A program made the translations under genes and the position numbers. 64,000 nucleotides of DNA. Source: Ceriagrion tenellum. Taxonomy: Eukaryota; Arthropoda; Insecta; Odonata; Coenagrionidae. Of the stretch, positions 1 to 10,530 are shown piece by piece. The notes beneath the pieces are model-generated. The model was not told where the DNA came from. It ran no database searches and was given only the letters and a program-made list of their open reading frames with translations. Location of the stretch: assembly GCA_963169105.1 (NCBI GenBank), contig OY720644.1, positions 5,291,001 through 5,355,000 on the forward strand, given 5' to 3'. Positions within the stretch are counted from its first letter, which is position 1; the number at the start of each line of letters is the position of its first letter.

Positions 1-829
1 GAGACAGTGGAAACAGAAGACTGTGCGCGAGGCGTGCAAAGTCGTGCTTAACGCGGGACGAAGAGAGACAGCAGGGAAAGGATTGGACGCGAGAGTAACA
101 ATGCGTTGAGAGGGACGGAGGAGGAAGAGGGGGTCCTCTGCGTGGGATGCTGTGCCGGGTGATGCTGTGCCGGGGGATGCATTAAGGGAATAACGGAGCT
201 TCGTTAATAGAGTAGGATTGGGTTATAAGTTAAAAAAGTACCTCATGTCCCGGCTCATAGCCTAAGCACTAGACCATAAGACCCTCCGTAAATTTCCGAG
301 TTACATGCTTGGAGCGATATAATTTTTAACAGCATTTGCTAATTTTATAAAAATATTAAAAGAAAATGAGAATCTTCAATTTACACGAATAGGAACAGGA
401 TTAGAACTTTTTGCTTTAGAATCAAAGGAAAGAAGGAATGCAAGATTAAGAGCCAACATTTTGCCATGCACCAGCTCGCGGCAGCAACGTAGCGTGTGTC
501 GAAGTTGGGCAAACGCCATATAACCGCAACAGATCGGATGCAATGCATGAAAGCATTGGCCAAGCACCCTTGGCCAATGAGAAGAAGAAATGATCGCCTT
601 ATGCTTTTTAGAGAAAGAAAGTGCGTCTAAGGTTCCGGAAAATATGAAATATATATCTCCCATTCCAATTATACCTCTTGCAGCGATGACATTAAAAATC
701 ACGAATGGCAAATTATATAAATGTCGCACCAATTCCCGCAATCTCTAATTTTCTGCAATATTATTTTATTTATAATGTATTCTACCGGTAAAGGTAGGTT
801 TTGTTGAATATCAGAGAATCTCCTCCCGG
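1..829. other. No recognisable feature
   Basis: The first 230 bases are purine-rich with several GAGA and GGGA tracts, and the rest is AT-rich. Overlapping minus-strand frames at 376-741 show no recognisable domain and a composition typical of chance ORFs. I see no gene here. Confidence 0.5.
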
Positions 830-1290
830 TATTTTACACATTCAGGGGCCTATCTCCCTCTAGTATATCCTTTTCCGCCTCTGCATAAGATCTACCCTTC
901 TTCATCCCGTTCATGAAACCTATTCTCTTTCTTCCCCTTCCCCGCTTTCCCAACATCCTTCCCTCTATCACACTCTTCAGCAACCCATCACCCTTTATTA
1001 CATCCTTCAGCCATATACCCTGCCTATCCCGGAATTCATTCAAAAGTTTCCTTTCCTTGCCCACCAAGCACTTCCTCGTTAGTCTTCCTTTCCGTCCACC
1101 TTCTCCATCCTTCTCCACACCCACATCTCAAATGCCTGCAGCCTTTTCTCGTCCTCCTTTCTCAGGATCCACGTTTCTGCCCCATACAAAGCTACGCTCC
1201 ATATCAAGCTCTTCACCAGCCCCTTCTTCATGTCCTTACCCATTGTCCCCGTCATCAATTCTTTTCTATTACTAATTGCCTCCTTAGCTA
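830..1290 (-). pseudogene. LINE ORF2 C-terminal remnant (SETWT-type family A)
   Basis: Read on the minus strand, this is the tail of a non-LTR retrotransposon reverse transcriptase. From about 1260 down the frame gives a block like SVALYGAETWILRKEDEKRL followed by FEMWVWRRMEKVDGKE. After a frameshift near 1120 it resumes as VIEGRMLGKRGRGRKRIGF. The ALYGxETW / W-RRM / EG-GxRGRxRKR series is the usual C-terminal signature of this LINE type. The RT catalytic core, endonuclease and ORF1 are missing, so this is a 5'-truncated dead copy. The plus-strand frame over the same bases is a shadow. The exact LINE clade is not assigned. Confidence 0.8.
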
Positions 1291-2714
1291 GTGCTAGTCA
1301 AGTTAAAACAATAAACGCAATTTTTTACGCATCCAGCTCATTATTCTAATTTCCTCTACATTTTAAATCATTTTTTCTGAAAATGTCAGCTACAATGGGA
1401 AAAAGAACATCCCAGAAGCAATCCTCCCCTACTTTTCTAGAATGAGTGGAAACGTGGTGATTTTTGATAATCATTAAAGAAAACTTCGAGGAAGAACAAT
1501 TCCATTTTAGAATAAGGAAAGCAACGTACGGATGATCTTAGAAAGGCATGCATGACTTCCTTGCGCGACTAATTGTCTTCTATATCCTAGGCCTTTATTT
1601 TACATTTTTATATATCATTGAATTTTTCTATTTATCAAATGCATTTTTTTATTTGATTAATTATAATTCTCTATAAAATTTCATATTTTACCTTTAATTT
1701 TACTTAACCCACTTGTGCTTAGAACCTTTGGTCAATCTCGGTACCAACGGTATCCGAGCAAGCTGAACCGAGGGTCAGGTCGCGTACACCCGAAGGCAAT
1801 TTCACCCGATGCAGAAAGGGACGATGGCGGCAAAGTGCTCTCCGCGTAGTACAGAAGTGGGGACATGGAATGAGATATCCCTCCCAATGAGAAATCGCAG
1901 CAGCACTTCCTCAATTGTTTCACACTCGGTCCAACAAAATGGGGACGCCACACTAATCCGAATCCCCAAAATTTATTGTGTAGAGCGACAAGGTGCAATG
2001 TGCCGTTATGTGGAGCTATCTCCTTCCTCCGCAACACATGTGTAGGTATTGCTGGTGATGGGCCCTCTAAATGATTGTGAGATGCTTGTGGCTATCACAT
2101 ATTAAAGATATATTTCCTTACAGCTATGTTATGTATACTACATTGTTATATTGGGCTGATGTGCTGTGGATGAAGAGATTTATAGAGGTAATAAAAGGAA
2201 AACTATAGCAAATTATTTAATTTGCAATAATTTTCTATTTAATGAAAAGAAATAAATGAAATAATTTTTCTCTTTGTACACTCCACACACTATTATTTGT
2301 AATACACGTTTCGACATACAATGTCATTTCAAGGTTGAAAATGACATTATATCTGTCGACTTCATGGTCGGTGAAAATACAAAAAATGTATGGAACGTAC
2401 TAAGTGAAAAATTATTTCATATGTCACGTTTCCACAAAGTTAAGCCTGAAACTGTAACTTTTATTGTACAGTCAAAGTTTGGGATACTTAAAAGGTATGT
2501 ATGCTAATGACAAGAATAATTCACTGCTTGTCCATGTGATTTATTAAAAACTAATGCAATCTAATCTTTATTCCGTTCCACTGAGTGATTGTTCTCGAGT
2601 AGCTGCTTTCTATGCGTCTAGAAGCATATGACTTGCATATTCCAGGGAGAATTATGCGGTGATAACCAAAACATCCATCACATCACAGGGATACTTGTAA
2701 TTTTCTGTTCACAG
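1291..2714. other. Unassigned AT-rich DNA with small ORFs
   Basis: Open frames on both strands at 1732-2045 overlap and have no known motif. A 77-codon plus frame at 2274-2507 is also unrecognised. No TIRs, tandem arrays or splice-bounded frames stood out. Nothing here is supported as a gene. Confidence 0.4.
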
Positions 2715-2952
2715 CTGAGGCATCTGGTGAAGGGTACGTCTACTCAACTCCAAAAATGCCTGACGGTGAAAATGCTGCTTCTTGCGAGTGGAGGCGTTAT
2801 GACTTAGCCAAGGAATATTTCCCGAAAATAGATTGACTGACGAAGAGAAAAAAAATTGGCTCAGCTTAAAAAGGCACCTGCTGCAATGGAATAGCGTGGA
2901 AGAAAGATTAGAGGAAAGGAGTGAGCACAAGGTTAGGAGAAAGGAAGAAACG
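2715..2952 (+). pseudogene. Possible decayed exon with splice-like borders
   Basis: The segment starts after a pyrimidine-rich acceptor-like TTTTCTGTTCACAG and ends at a consensus donor GTAAGT at 2953. In the frame starting at 2717 it reads about 39 codons (EASGEGYVYSTPKMPDGEN... to ...YFPKID) and hits TGA. A one-base shift then gives a second open block, TDEEKKNWLSLKRHLLQWNS, followed by a charged stretch to the donor. Two protein-like halves joined by one indel between plausible splice sites suggest either a pseudogene exon or a real exon with a base error. I recognise no family. The evidence is weak. Confidence 0.25.
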
Positions 2953-3924
2953 GTAAGTGATAATATCCTTAAGGAGCATTATAATTCATAAAGGATAAGT
3001 CTGAAATGTTGAAAAAGCCTGACAAGGAATAGATTTTTTCGATAAGTTTCGGTAAAGGGATCCATTTAGGCCCACCCAACTATGTAACAAGGAAGTGTGG
3101 AGTGATTTTTGAAATAACAATAAAAAAATGTGAAAAAAAAAACAAATTCTGGTCTTTAGAAAATATAGAGATAATCACAATTTTGGAAAAGATAACTGCT
3201 CACCGACAATATTCAGTATTGATAGTTCTGCCATCTTTATCCTGCTTTACATTTAACATCAGCAATTGGCTATGGCTAAAAAGTCAAACTATTGACATGC
3301 AAATAATAAATAAGGTGCGCGTGAATAACCCGCAAAATTGAGATAGGCTGAGGACACAGACGAATAGAAAAGGAATTAGAAGGCCTGGATGAGCTAAAGC
3401 TATGCCGCATAAAAATGCGCGGGCCTTTGATCCTCTTTGATTTTCTGGCATAAATAAAACGAACGATAAGTCATTCATGCCGCATGATTAATTGTTCACA
3501 TATTTAAATTCAACTCAAATAAAAGAAATCTTAACTAAAATACTTCATTGAAGAAGTCAAAGCATTGATAAATTAACATTTATGCTATCACAAACTCTTA
3601 AGTTCACTGAAGGTAATTAGCAAAAACGTATACTAAGCTAAAAAATGTTTATTCATATAGTTTAGAGCGAGATGTATCCTTTAAAAATAACAGGAGTTTG
3701 GTGAATCTATGAAAATTATGCCGACCAATAATATTTAGCCGAAAATTTCCCAGTCTGCCGATAAAAATTCCCCCTAGACCGCAATTATGGCGATGCGGAT
3801 GGATTGGATGCGACTCCCTGGTGAATTCGCTGTCATAATTTCCAAGTAGGCGCACATGACGACAGTAAAAAGAGCACACTAGCGCAATAATATACAGTAA
3901 AATATCTTGGATATTACCTTAACA
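2953..3924. other. No recognisable feature
   Basis: AT-rich sequence with short unconvincing frames on both strands and no repeat structure that I can see. Confidence 0.45.
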
Positions 3925-4575
3925 TCTGATATATCGTGGGGATTACACATACAAAACATATGCGGAACAGCATTAAAGAAACTAGGTTTTGTTAAGCGTA
4001 TAATAGGAAGGTACTCGGATGAAAAAGTAAAAGAGAGATGCTACTTCGCTCTGGTTAGACCACATCTCGAATAGGCCGCAAGCATTTTGGACACTGGTCA
4101 TAAAGATTTAACCAAAAAAATTAACAAAGTACAAAGAAAAGCAGCACGCTGCGTTAAAAACTGCTACAAACAACCATATAGTGTTACACAACTGTTAGAG
4201 GATTAAGATGGAAGCCCCTAGAGACTCGGAGGCTGCACGCTAGGCTTAGACTGCCTGAGATATTCAGGACTGATATTTTTCAGAGCAACACACAGAATAT
4301 TATCATGACGCCTCATTACATTTCTAGGTCTGACAGATGCGATAAAATAAGAGAGATACTCTGCCGAGCAGATAGGTAAAAAAACTCGTTCTTTCCGCGC
4401 ACAATAAGCGACCACAATAGAAACTGAGCTCCTCCAAATACACTCTCATAGGACATGTCACCACTCCAAAACTTGTATACATCTTTACACGGCTGGTGAC
4501 CTACCACCTCCAGCCACATGCCCAAGCGGCAGCTCGCGGAATAGTATGTAGACGTAGATGTAGATCTTGCTGTGC
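3925..4575 (+). mobile_element. Jockey/CR1-like LINE 3' end (family C, GTAGAT tail)
   Basis: A conceptual plus-strand translation with several stops gives KKLGFVKRIIGRYSDEKVKE, CYFALVRPHLE, KINKVQRKAARCVKN and ETRRLHARLRLPEIFRTDIF. This is the region after the RT palm in jockey/CR1-type LINEs (LVRP-LEYA... / VQRRAARFV). The copy ends in a short tail of GTAGAC/GTAGAT units near 4548-4566. A second copy in opposite orientation lies at 57290-57945 and shares both the 5' breakpoint region (CGTGGGGATTACAC) and the tail. It is 5'-truncated and inactive. Confidence 0.8.
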
Positions 4576-4644
4576 GATATTTATTAGATAGCACAAGCTA
4601 ATCATGGTTAAAAGACGACCTCTAAGTTCAGAAAAGAAAAACGA

Positions 4645-5245
4645 TTAAAAAGTACGAGAAAGTATTCGTGTGGAGCCTAGTACTCCACGGATCGGAAGAA
4701 TGGATCATTGCAATAACAGGCCACAAATATTGGAAGCCTTCAAAACCTGGTGCTGGAGGAGAATGCTGAAGATCAAATGGACGGGCAAAGTTGAAAATAA
4801 TGAAGTACGCAGGAGAGTTGAAGAGGAAAGGACCAAATGGAGCATCATAGAGAAAAGAAGGATCCCGGCGAAAGACCCAGGAATAGTTGTGGTAAATCCA
4901 CAGAGGAAAAATAATTCACCTTGACTGGGAGTCAAAACCAGATCCTTCGATTTCGCGCCAAATCGAGGGAATCGCACCTCGGTGCGAAGTCGAGGGAACT
5001 GGATTACCAGTCCAGATGAATGGATTTCCCACTGTGAATTTACCACAGTTGTGTGAATACTAGCGGGCTATTTCGTTAAAATTACTGCGAGGCTTGTTCC
5101 TCAGTTCCTTGAAAAATCCAGGAATAAGTTCATGGGTCATATAAAAAGAGGAAAGTACATAGGAAGCGCAACTAGGAAGTAAGGGAACCAGCATTACATG
5201 GGGAAGCCTGGATGGCTGCTTTCACCGAATCTTAAGATTATATGA
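4645..5245 (+). pseudogene. LINE family A tail, interrupted by an insertion
   Basis: Plus-strand remnant of the same LINE tail type as at 12110 and 19185. Around 4670-4790 it reads SLVLHGSEEWII then AFKTWCWRRMLKIKWTGK in another frame. It breaks at 4887, where a 230-bp insertion begins, and resumes at 5117 with CCAGGAATAAGTTCATGGG, the segment that follows directly in the copy at 12110. It ends near 5245 at TCTTAAGATTATATGAC. Stops and frameshifts show it is dead. Its 5' end coincides with that of the 12110 copy. Confidence 0.75.
4887..5116. mobile_element. 230-bp insertion with fold-back and 9-bp target duplication
   Basis: The insertion splits the LINE tail and is flanked by CCAGGAATA at 4878-4886 and again at 5117-5125, as expected of a target-site duplication. 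Its first 165 bases fold back: the left arm at about 4886-4927 (GTTGTGGTAAATCCACAG...) matches the reverse complement of about 5009-5051 (AACTGTGGTAAATTCACAG...). The last part ends in GAAAAAT. A relative lies at 53980-54096. I do not know the class; a short fold-back SINE or MITE-like element is possible. Confidence 0.55.
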
Positions 5246-6535
5246 CTAAAGATGACCTCCGTATTTTAGCATTCAGCTAAAATACGTTGGTCATCGCACT
5301 GCGAAGCGCATGAGGTATTTAATATCAAATAGGTTCGAGCGTTATCACAACATATTGACCACGATTTCCGATATTCATTAGAATTACCTTGCTAGATTCA
5401 GATGCCGTGCCGGTCAAACAATTGCAAAGAGCACATCCAATTACATCGAGAATTTCAACGAGATATCGCTATTCATCGACTACATCCGTCACACAACACA
5501 ATGAATTGACCGTTATGAGCTATAGTCATCAGACAATACCTTGTGATTACCCTCCAGTGAACAAATGGCACAGCTCAATTCACCAAGCATCGAATAGCAC
5601 AGGTTTCAGATATACTTAAATGCTTGATAAAATATCTTCTGCCTATTTGAGGCATTGCATTCATATAAACGGACTCACTCAGCTGTAAAGGGAATAATAG
5701 GAACGAATCGGATAGTGAATAGAGAGAGATTAGTAGTAAACTTTTGGGTTTTTAGAGGAAAAACCAAACATGAATGATTTTTATAATAAGAACTTAATCG
5801 CAATATTCTTTTACATCCTTAATAAAACATTTATAACGTTTTTCATGATACATAGATTTCTAAATGTTTCCCCCTTACTGCTAGCGCTTAACGCATATCC
5901 CACACCCATATACATTTATCCCGCACTCATGCTTGTCTTAGGGTTCCAAAATTTCTTCATTCAAGTGTCAAAAAATACGAGAAATCATACTTTCCATTTT
6001 TTCAATTGCCCGTTTTCCTGCGGCTCTTTACAAGGATTGTCTACGAGCATAAATGTATTACAAATCTATTGACTCGGACAGTTTAGAGTAGTGTCAGACT
6101 AAATTGCCTCAGAAAGATTCTCAAAGGGTGCTAGTGCTTCTTTGCATCCGAGGTTCAATGCTTGGAAATAAGAATCATTATGAGAGCGGTTAAACAACCA
6201 ATGTGTAAGGCGCAGTGCCAATGCCGAAGTAAGGATTTTGCTTGGAAGTTCGTAAGCTTCCCCGCACCTTTAGTAAGACTGCTAGAGTTTATTTCAACCA
6301 AAAGGCACAATTTCCAGAAAAATGTGCAAATTTATACGTGATTTGGCAAAAAAGAGTATAGAGTATATATACAAAAAACATGGAGACCACGAATGACCAT
6401 AATTTGTCTAGAAATATGACAATGGACAACACCAGATTTTATTACTGTCATTGTGATCTGTTTAGTAGATAAGCAAAGACCCGAGAGTTCATTTCAACCA
6501 ATTGATCAAAACTACAGAAAATGTACACACATATA
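5246..6535. other. No recognisable gene
   Basis: Plus-strand frames at 5389-5619 and 5770-6072 have no domain or splice support. Around 6275-6530 two diverged copies of a TTCATTTCAACCAA-containing segment occur (near 6290 and 6490), suggesting an old local duplication. Confidence 0.4.
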
Positions 6536-6539
6536 TACC

Positions 6540-7275
6540 AATCACGCCGTTCCCTTCCAGGGTAGGCAGAGTCACTAAGTTTCACTCATAAATATATATT
6601 TGCACACCTACCTCTGCTACAATAATTTCCTCCACACTGATCTATCCTTCCAAACCTCTTTTGCCTCATTTACCCCCATACACTGCTTCACACACGCCCT
6701 CCTGTTTTAAGTCTCCTAATATTCCTCCTTCTAAGAATTTCCTCAAACACATTCAACCACAACTTTCTCGGCCTACCTCTACCTCTCGCACCATTCATTT
6801 CTCTCTTATATATCTGTCTCGTTATTCTTCTCTCACTCATTCTCTCAACATGGCCAAACCAACGAAGCACACTTCTTTCATATATGTCTATTACTGGAGC
6901 ATCTAACCCACATTCATTTATTACCCACTCATTCCTCAACCTATCCATCCTACTTTTGCCGCCAACACTCCTCAGATAACTCATACCCACGGCGGTTTAG
7001 TCTACTCTTATGTCTATCCTGACATACCCATGTTTCACTACCATACAACAAAGTGGGGAGAAGTAAACTTTTGTAAACGGCAAATTTCGCTTCCTTAGAC
7101 AGGCACTCATTCCTTGATATGCTCCACATGCCACCTACAACTATCCTTCCAGCATTCGCACGTCTCTTTATCTCCTCATCCATCCGTTCATCTTCCGCAA
7201 ATATCTTACCTAAGAACACAAAACAAACACGGCGTTTAGTCTGCTCTCATGTCTATGCTGACATACCCTGACATA
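6540..7275 (-). pseudogene. LINE family B ORF2 tail (SYLRSV type), frameshifted
   Basis: Two overlapping minus frames make up the 3' tail of a LINE of a family distinct from A. Residues at 7219-6950 include AKFAVYKSLLLPTLLYGSET, DRHKSRLN and YELSEE. After a frameshift, 6990-6688 gives MSYLRSVGGKSRMDRLRNEW, SVLRWFGHVERMSERRITRQ and NGARGRGRPRKLWLN. The 3' UTR runs to about 6540 and contains CCTTCCAGGGTAGGCAGAGT on the plus strand, also found in the copies at 25128-25580 and 54183-54315. At 7222-7275 a second short stretch repeats the CQHRHESRLNAV part, so a fragment of another copy abuts it. No RT catalytic core is present. Confidence 0.82.
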
Positions 7276-7329
7276 TCCTGACAGAAAATGTATCCCTATT
7301 CTAATAATAATTATGTCCCAGTGCGATTC

Positions 7330-7800
7330 AAAATTAGTATTCTCCACACCGATTTCGATGCATCGCCATGGGAAGAGGAGATGGGGTGGCTGACGAGAGG
7401 GTGGCTTTTTCTTTTGGCGGCGGAAGAGGGTGTGCGGGCAAGAAGGGGCGGGCTTTATTCTCTGGAGGGAAGAGGATGGGGAAGTGGGAGAGAGAGAGAG
7501 AGGAGGAGAGAGGCAACGCAAGGGATCAGGAGGGGCGTTGAATACAAAAGAGGTGCGAAAAGAGTAAAAGGGGGTTAAGACGGACGAGGGAGAGAGTACA
7601 ACAATCAGTCAGAGAGAGGGTAAGAGGGAGGAGTGGGTAAGTAGTAGTAGGAGGGGAAGGAGGAGGGAGGAGAGGTGAAGGAGGGGTGGGGGGAGGGAGA
7701 AAGAGAGTGGATTAAGGCGGTCCGGAGATCTGCTCCACGACGGAGTGAGTGAGATAGTAGCAGGAGGAAGTGGAATGAGCTAGATGTGGAATACGGTGAA
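7330..7800. repeat. Purine-rich (GA/GGA) low-complexity tract
   Basis: The plus strand is strongly G and A biased, with runs such as GAGAGAGAGAGAGGAGGAGAG and GGAGGGAGGAGAGG. Long frames on both strands through it (7288-7578, 7605-7808) are composition artefacts. Similar asymmetric tracts recur at 18096, 23220, 25740, 36330, 39200, 41560 and 56290. Confidence 0.6.
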
Positions 7801-7904
7801 ACGTGCACGGAATTATTACTAACTAAAAGCGAGCATGTCCGTCATGATTCAGCTTTCTGCATGATTTGGTGTCCCGTAGTTCTACTTATGAAAACGACCT
7901 ACAA

Positions 7905-8640
7905 AATATACTTTAAGTAATGAATAACGTCATGAAATACGAATTTAGCATGAAGGTGAAGAGAGGGAAAACGAAAATACTCTTATGCAGCCGGAGCAAG
8001 AAAGATCATAGAAGAGAACCCGCAATATATATCGATAATGAAAAAATACAACATGTAAAGGAATATAAGTACCTGGGAAGCCTGATAACGCACGATGGAA
8101 CCAGCAAAGGAGAAATACGAGGTAGAATTATTCAGGCAAAGAACGCCTTTAACTGAAAGAAGAATCTAATTACCAGAAATATAGACCTAAACATATGGAA
8201 AATACTAATAAAGACGCACGAGTGGATTGCGGCCTCGTATGGCAGCAAAACATGGACAATAGGGAAGCCATAAGAGAAGAAGTTGATGGATTCTGAGTCT
8301 TGGTGCTGGAAAAGAATTCTTAGTATCAGTTGGGTAGAGCATATGACAAATGAAGAAGTATTCAGAAGAGCAGGAGAAAGCAGAAGCTTTATGAGGAGCC
8401 TAAAAACAAGAAGAACAAATATGATACGACACACACTCTCAGACATAATGGTCTGCTAGCAAGAGTCATCGAAGGGATGATGGAAGGGAGAAACACTAGA
8501 GGAAGAACACCCTTTGCATACATCACACGGATAGTGACAGACACTGACACAACTTCATATTACGAACTGAAGAGAATGACGGAGAATAGAGAAGAATGGC
8601 GAGTGGCTGCAAACCAGCCCCAAGGCTGCTAACTGACGAA
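7905..8640 (+). pseudogene. LINE family A tail, longest copy in the window
   Basis: The open frame at 7920-8156 reads VKRGKTKILLCSRSKK, then DNEKIQHVKEYKYLGSLITH and GRIIQAKNAFN. This is the end of the RT domain, with the KTK and YLGSxI motifs that follow the palm. The tail then runs on with frame breaks: SKTWTIGKP, SWCWKRILSISWVEHMTNEE, RRAGESRSF. It ends near CCCAAGGCTGCTAACTGACG at 8618-8637. It reaches slightly further 5' than the other family A copies but still lacks the catalytic FADD-type box and the endonuclease, so it cannot be active. The minus frame at 8132-8446 is a shadow. Confidence 0.8.
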
Positions 8641-8667
8641 GAAGAGTTCTACTTAATAATCTAATTA

Positions 8668-9226
8668 GTGCTGTGCGAATCAGGGATTTTTTTTATAATC
8701 GAACAGAATCGAATCCCCCAAAAGACATTTCGAATCGAATCGAAACGAACTTTTTTTTAAAATTTGGTTGCGAATCGAATCACCCTAAAAATTTCACTTG
8801 CAAATCGAATTCGAATCCAGATAAAGTGCAAAAGGTTATGCGCAGTTAAAGTAATAAAGATTTTCACAATATTTCAGGGCTTTACATTAGCTTATGTAGC
8901 TTCATTTACATTAGCTTATGTAGTATATCTGCATCTGCTTCGTAGATGCAGATATACATTAGCAAGTGGCAAAAAGAATAGTGGAGAATAATATGTGGTC
9001 GTTTAAATTTTCGTTTCGTGTGAAGAAAACATCGTTCAAACGGACGGCGCACCATTTTTGGAACGAGCGCCAAGTTTGAATGGAAGCAACGATTCGAAGG
9101 CAAATCTATCAGATTCGAATATTTCGAATCATTCGGTTTCGAAGCATCCCAATTCGCAGGCGAAGCGAATCGAATTAAATCTGATACGAGTCAATTCGAA
9201 TCCATTTCTAAGCATTCGCACAGCAC
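8668..9226. mobile_element. Inverted-repeat MITE rich in GAATCGAAT
   Basis: The element begins GTGCTGTGCGAATC and ends ATTCGCACAGCAC, which are inverted complements of about 13 bp. Both subterminal regions are packed with short CGAATCGAAT / TTCGAAT motifs (about 8695-8820 and 9088-9215). The centre holds a tandem TTTACATTAGCTTATGTAG duplication and a hairpin at 8922-8957. No coding capacity is visible. It fits a non-autonomous DNA transposon; no convincing target duplication was found, so superfamily is unassigned. Confidence 0.65.
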
Positions 9227-9616
9227 AAAATCTAGGTCATTATAATAACCGTAAAGCATGTTAGCATGTTCGCCTACGTAGTACTCTCATAGTTTTTGGT
9301 TTCACTGGTTCTTGGTTTACTGTAGACTGTTTTTTGGTTCACGCCCAGCGGCCTGGAGAACTGCGAGGCACTGGTTTGAACTGGGACGATTGCTGCATCC
9401 CTAGTGTGGATTCAACCCGTACCACACACCATAGCGATGGCCACCACGGTCTTTCGTAGATGCAGATATACATTAGCAAGTAAAGCATAAAACTGTACGC
9501 ATACACGTAGCGATATACAATGTATTTAAGTTAGCCTGGCGCCAGCGTAAGTTTTTCGATCTAAAACTGAAATCGATGAACTAAATTCACCAGGACAGTG
9601 GATTCTCAAGCCAAAC
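9227..9616. other. Unassigned, with a possible tRNA-like SINE scrap
   Basis: At 9456-9483 the 28-bp sequence CGTAGATGCAGATATACATT... repeats that at 8941-8968 inside the neighbouring MITE. On the minus strand at about 9405-9450 a GGGTTGAATCCAC stretch resembles a Pol III B box, but the spacing to any A box is too short for a tRNA. No gene is supported. Confidence 0.3.
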
Positions 9617-9808
9617 CACATCTCCTGTGTTGCAATGTGCCTGACATCAGCCGAGAACAGTTGGTTCGAATAAATAGCCACAGAAATCATCGTTAAAATA
9701 AGAAACATTAAGCCTGATCACATCTCCTGTGTTGCAATGTGGACTTCAGCCGAGAACAGTTGGTTCGAATAAACAGTCATAGAAATCATCGTTAAAATGA
9801 GAAACATT
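9617..9808. repeat. Two-unit tandem duplication, about 102-bp period
   Basis: The block CACATCTCCTGTGTTGCAAT to AGAAACATT occurs at 9617-9708 and again at 9719-9808, differing by a few substitutions and a small indel. Both units contain CCGAGAACAGTTGGTTCGAA. No coding meaning is evident. Confidence 0.7.
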
Positions 9809-10530
9809 TTGATGCCCAGTTTGGAATCCCTATCAAGCCAAATTATTTTTTCAAGGCAAATTTTTATCCCTTCTGTGTTCTTAATATCCCGTATCAGGTT
9901 GTGAAATTGAGCTCCCTACAAATAAACCACGATCTATTAAATGATCCAGTGTCAACTTCAGCAGCTGCAATGGCATTCGGTTCCATCTGTTGGAATATCG
10001 CTGAGGTTTTTAGAGCCTGAAGTGATTAACACCACTGAGCGGAATTAGAAAATGCATTGAGATCGAGTCCGAAAATTAACTCCATTAATGATTGTGTACA
10101 AAGAGCTTAAGATGCTGTGTGTGCGAAGATTGTTTAAAATAAAACTATCATAAAATAAAAACGGATACTATTTTACATCGAATAACTATCATACAAATCC
10201 CATACAGATGTATGAGTGGTGAAGTATGATTTTGTAAATTTGCTTTTCGGAACTACAATTATACACGTATGGAGTTTGAACTGTGTTAGAGCACGAGATA
10301 GCATGGGATAGGTCTGCATCGACAATTTCAAAACGTTTAGCCATGGAGCATGGGCCAAATTTTGGCAACACACGACCAATGTTTTGCTCGCAGATTAGTA
10401 GGGCTACGCTAGGGATTACACCGAGGACTTCAGCGCCCCTTCCCTTCAATTGTTCAGCGTTGCATCGAAAGCAACTCCACTGAAAAACAATGGCATTGAT
10501 TGTTGACTTTTCATGTCATATCATCAGCGA
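9809..10530. other. No recognisable feature
   Basis: Overlapping frames on both strands at 10173-10483 mirror one another and show no known motif. Otherwise AT-rich unique-looking sequence. Confidence 0.4.

Noticed and set aside
9400..9450. tRNA-like minus-strand sequence
   Set aside because: B-box-like bases occur, but the distance to any A-box-like sequence is too short and no clover-leaf can be drawn.
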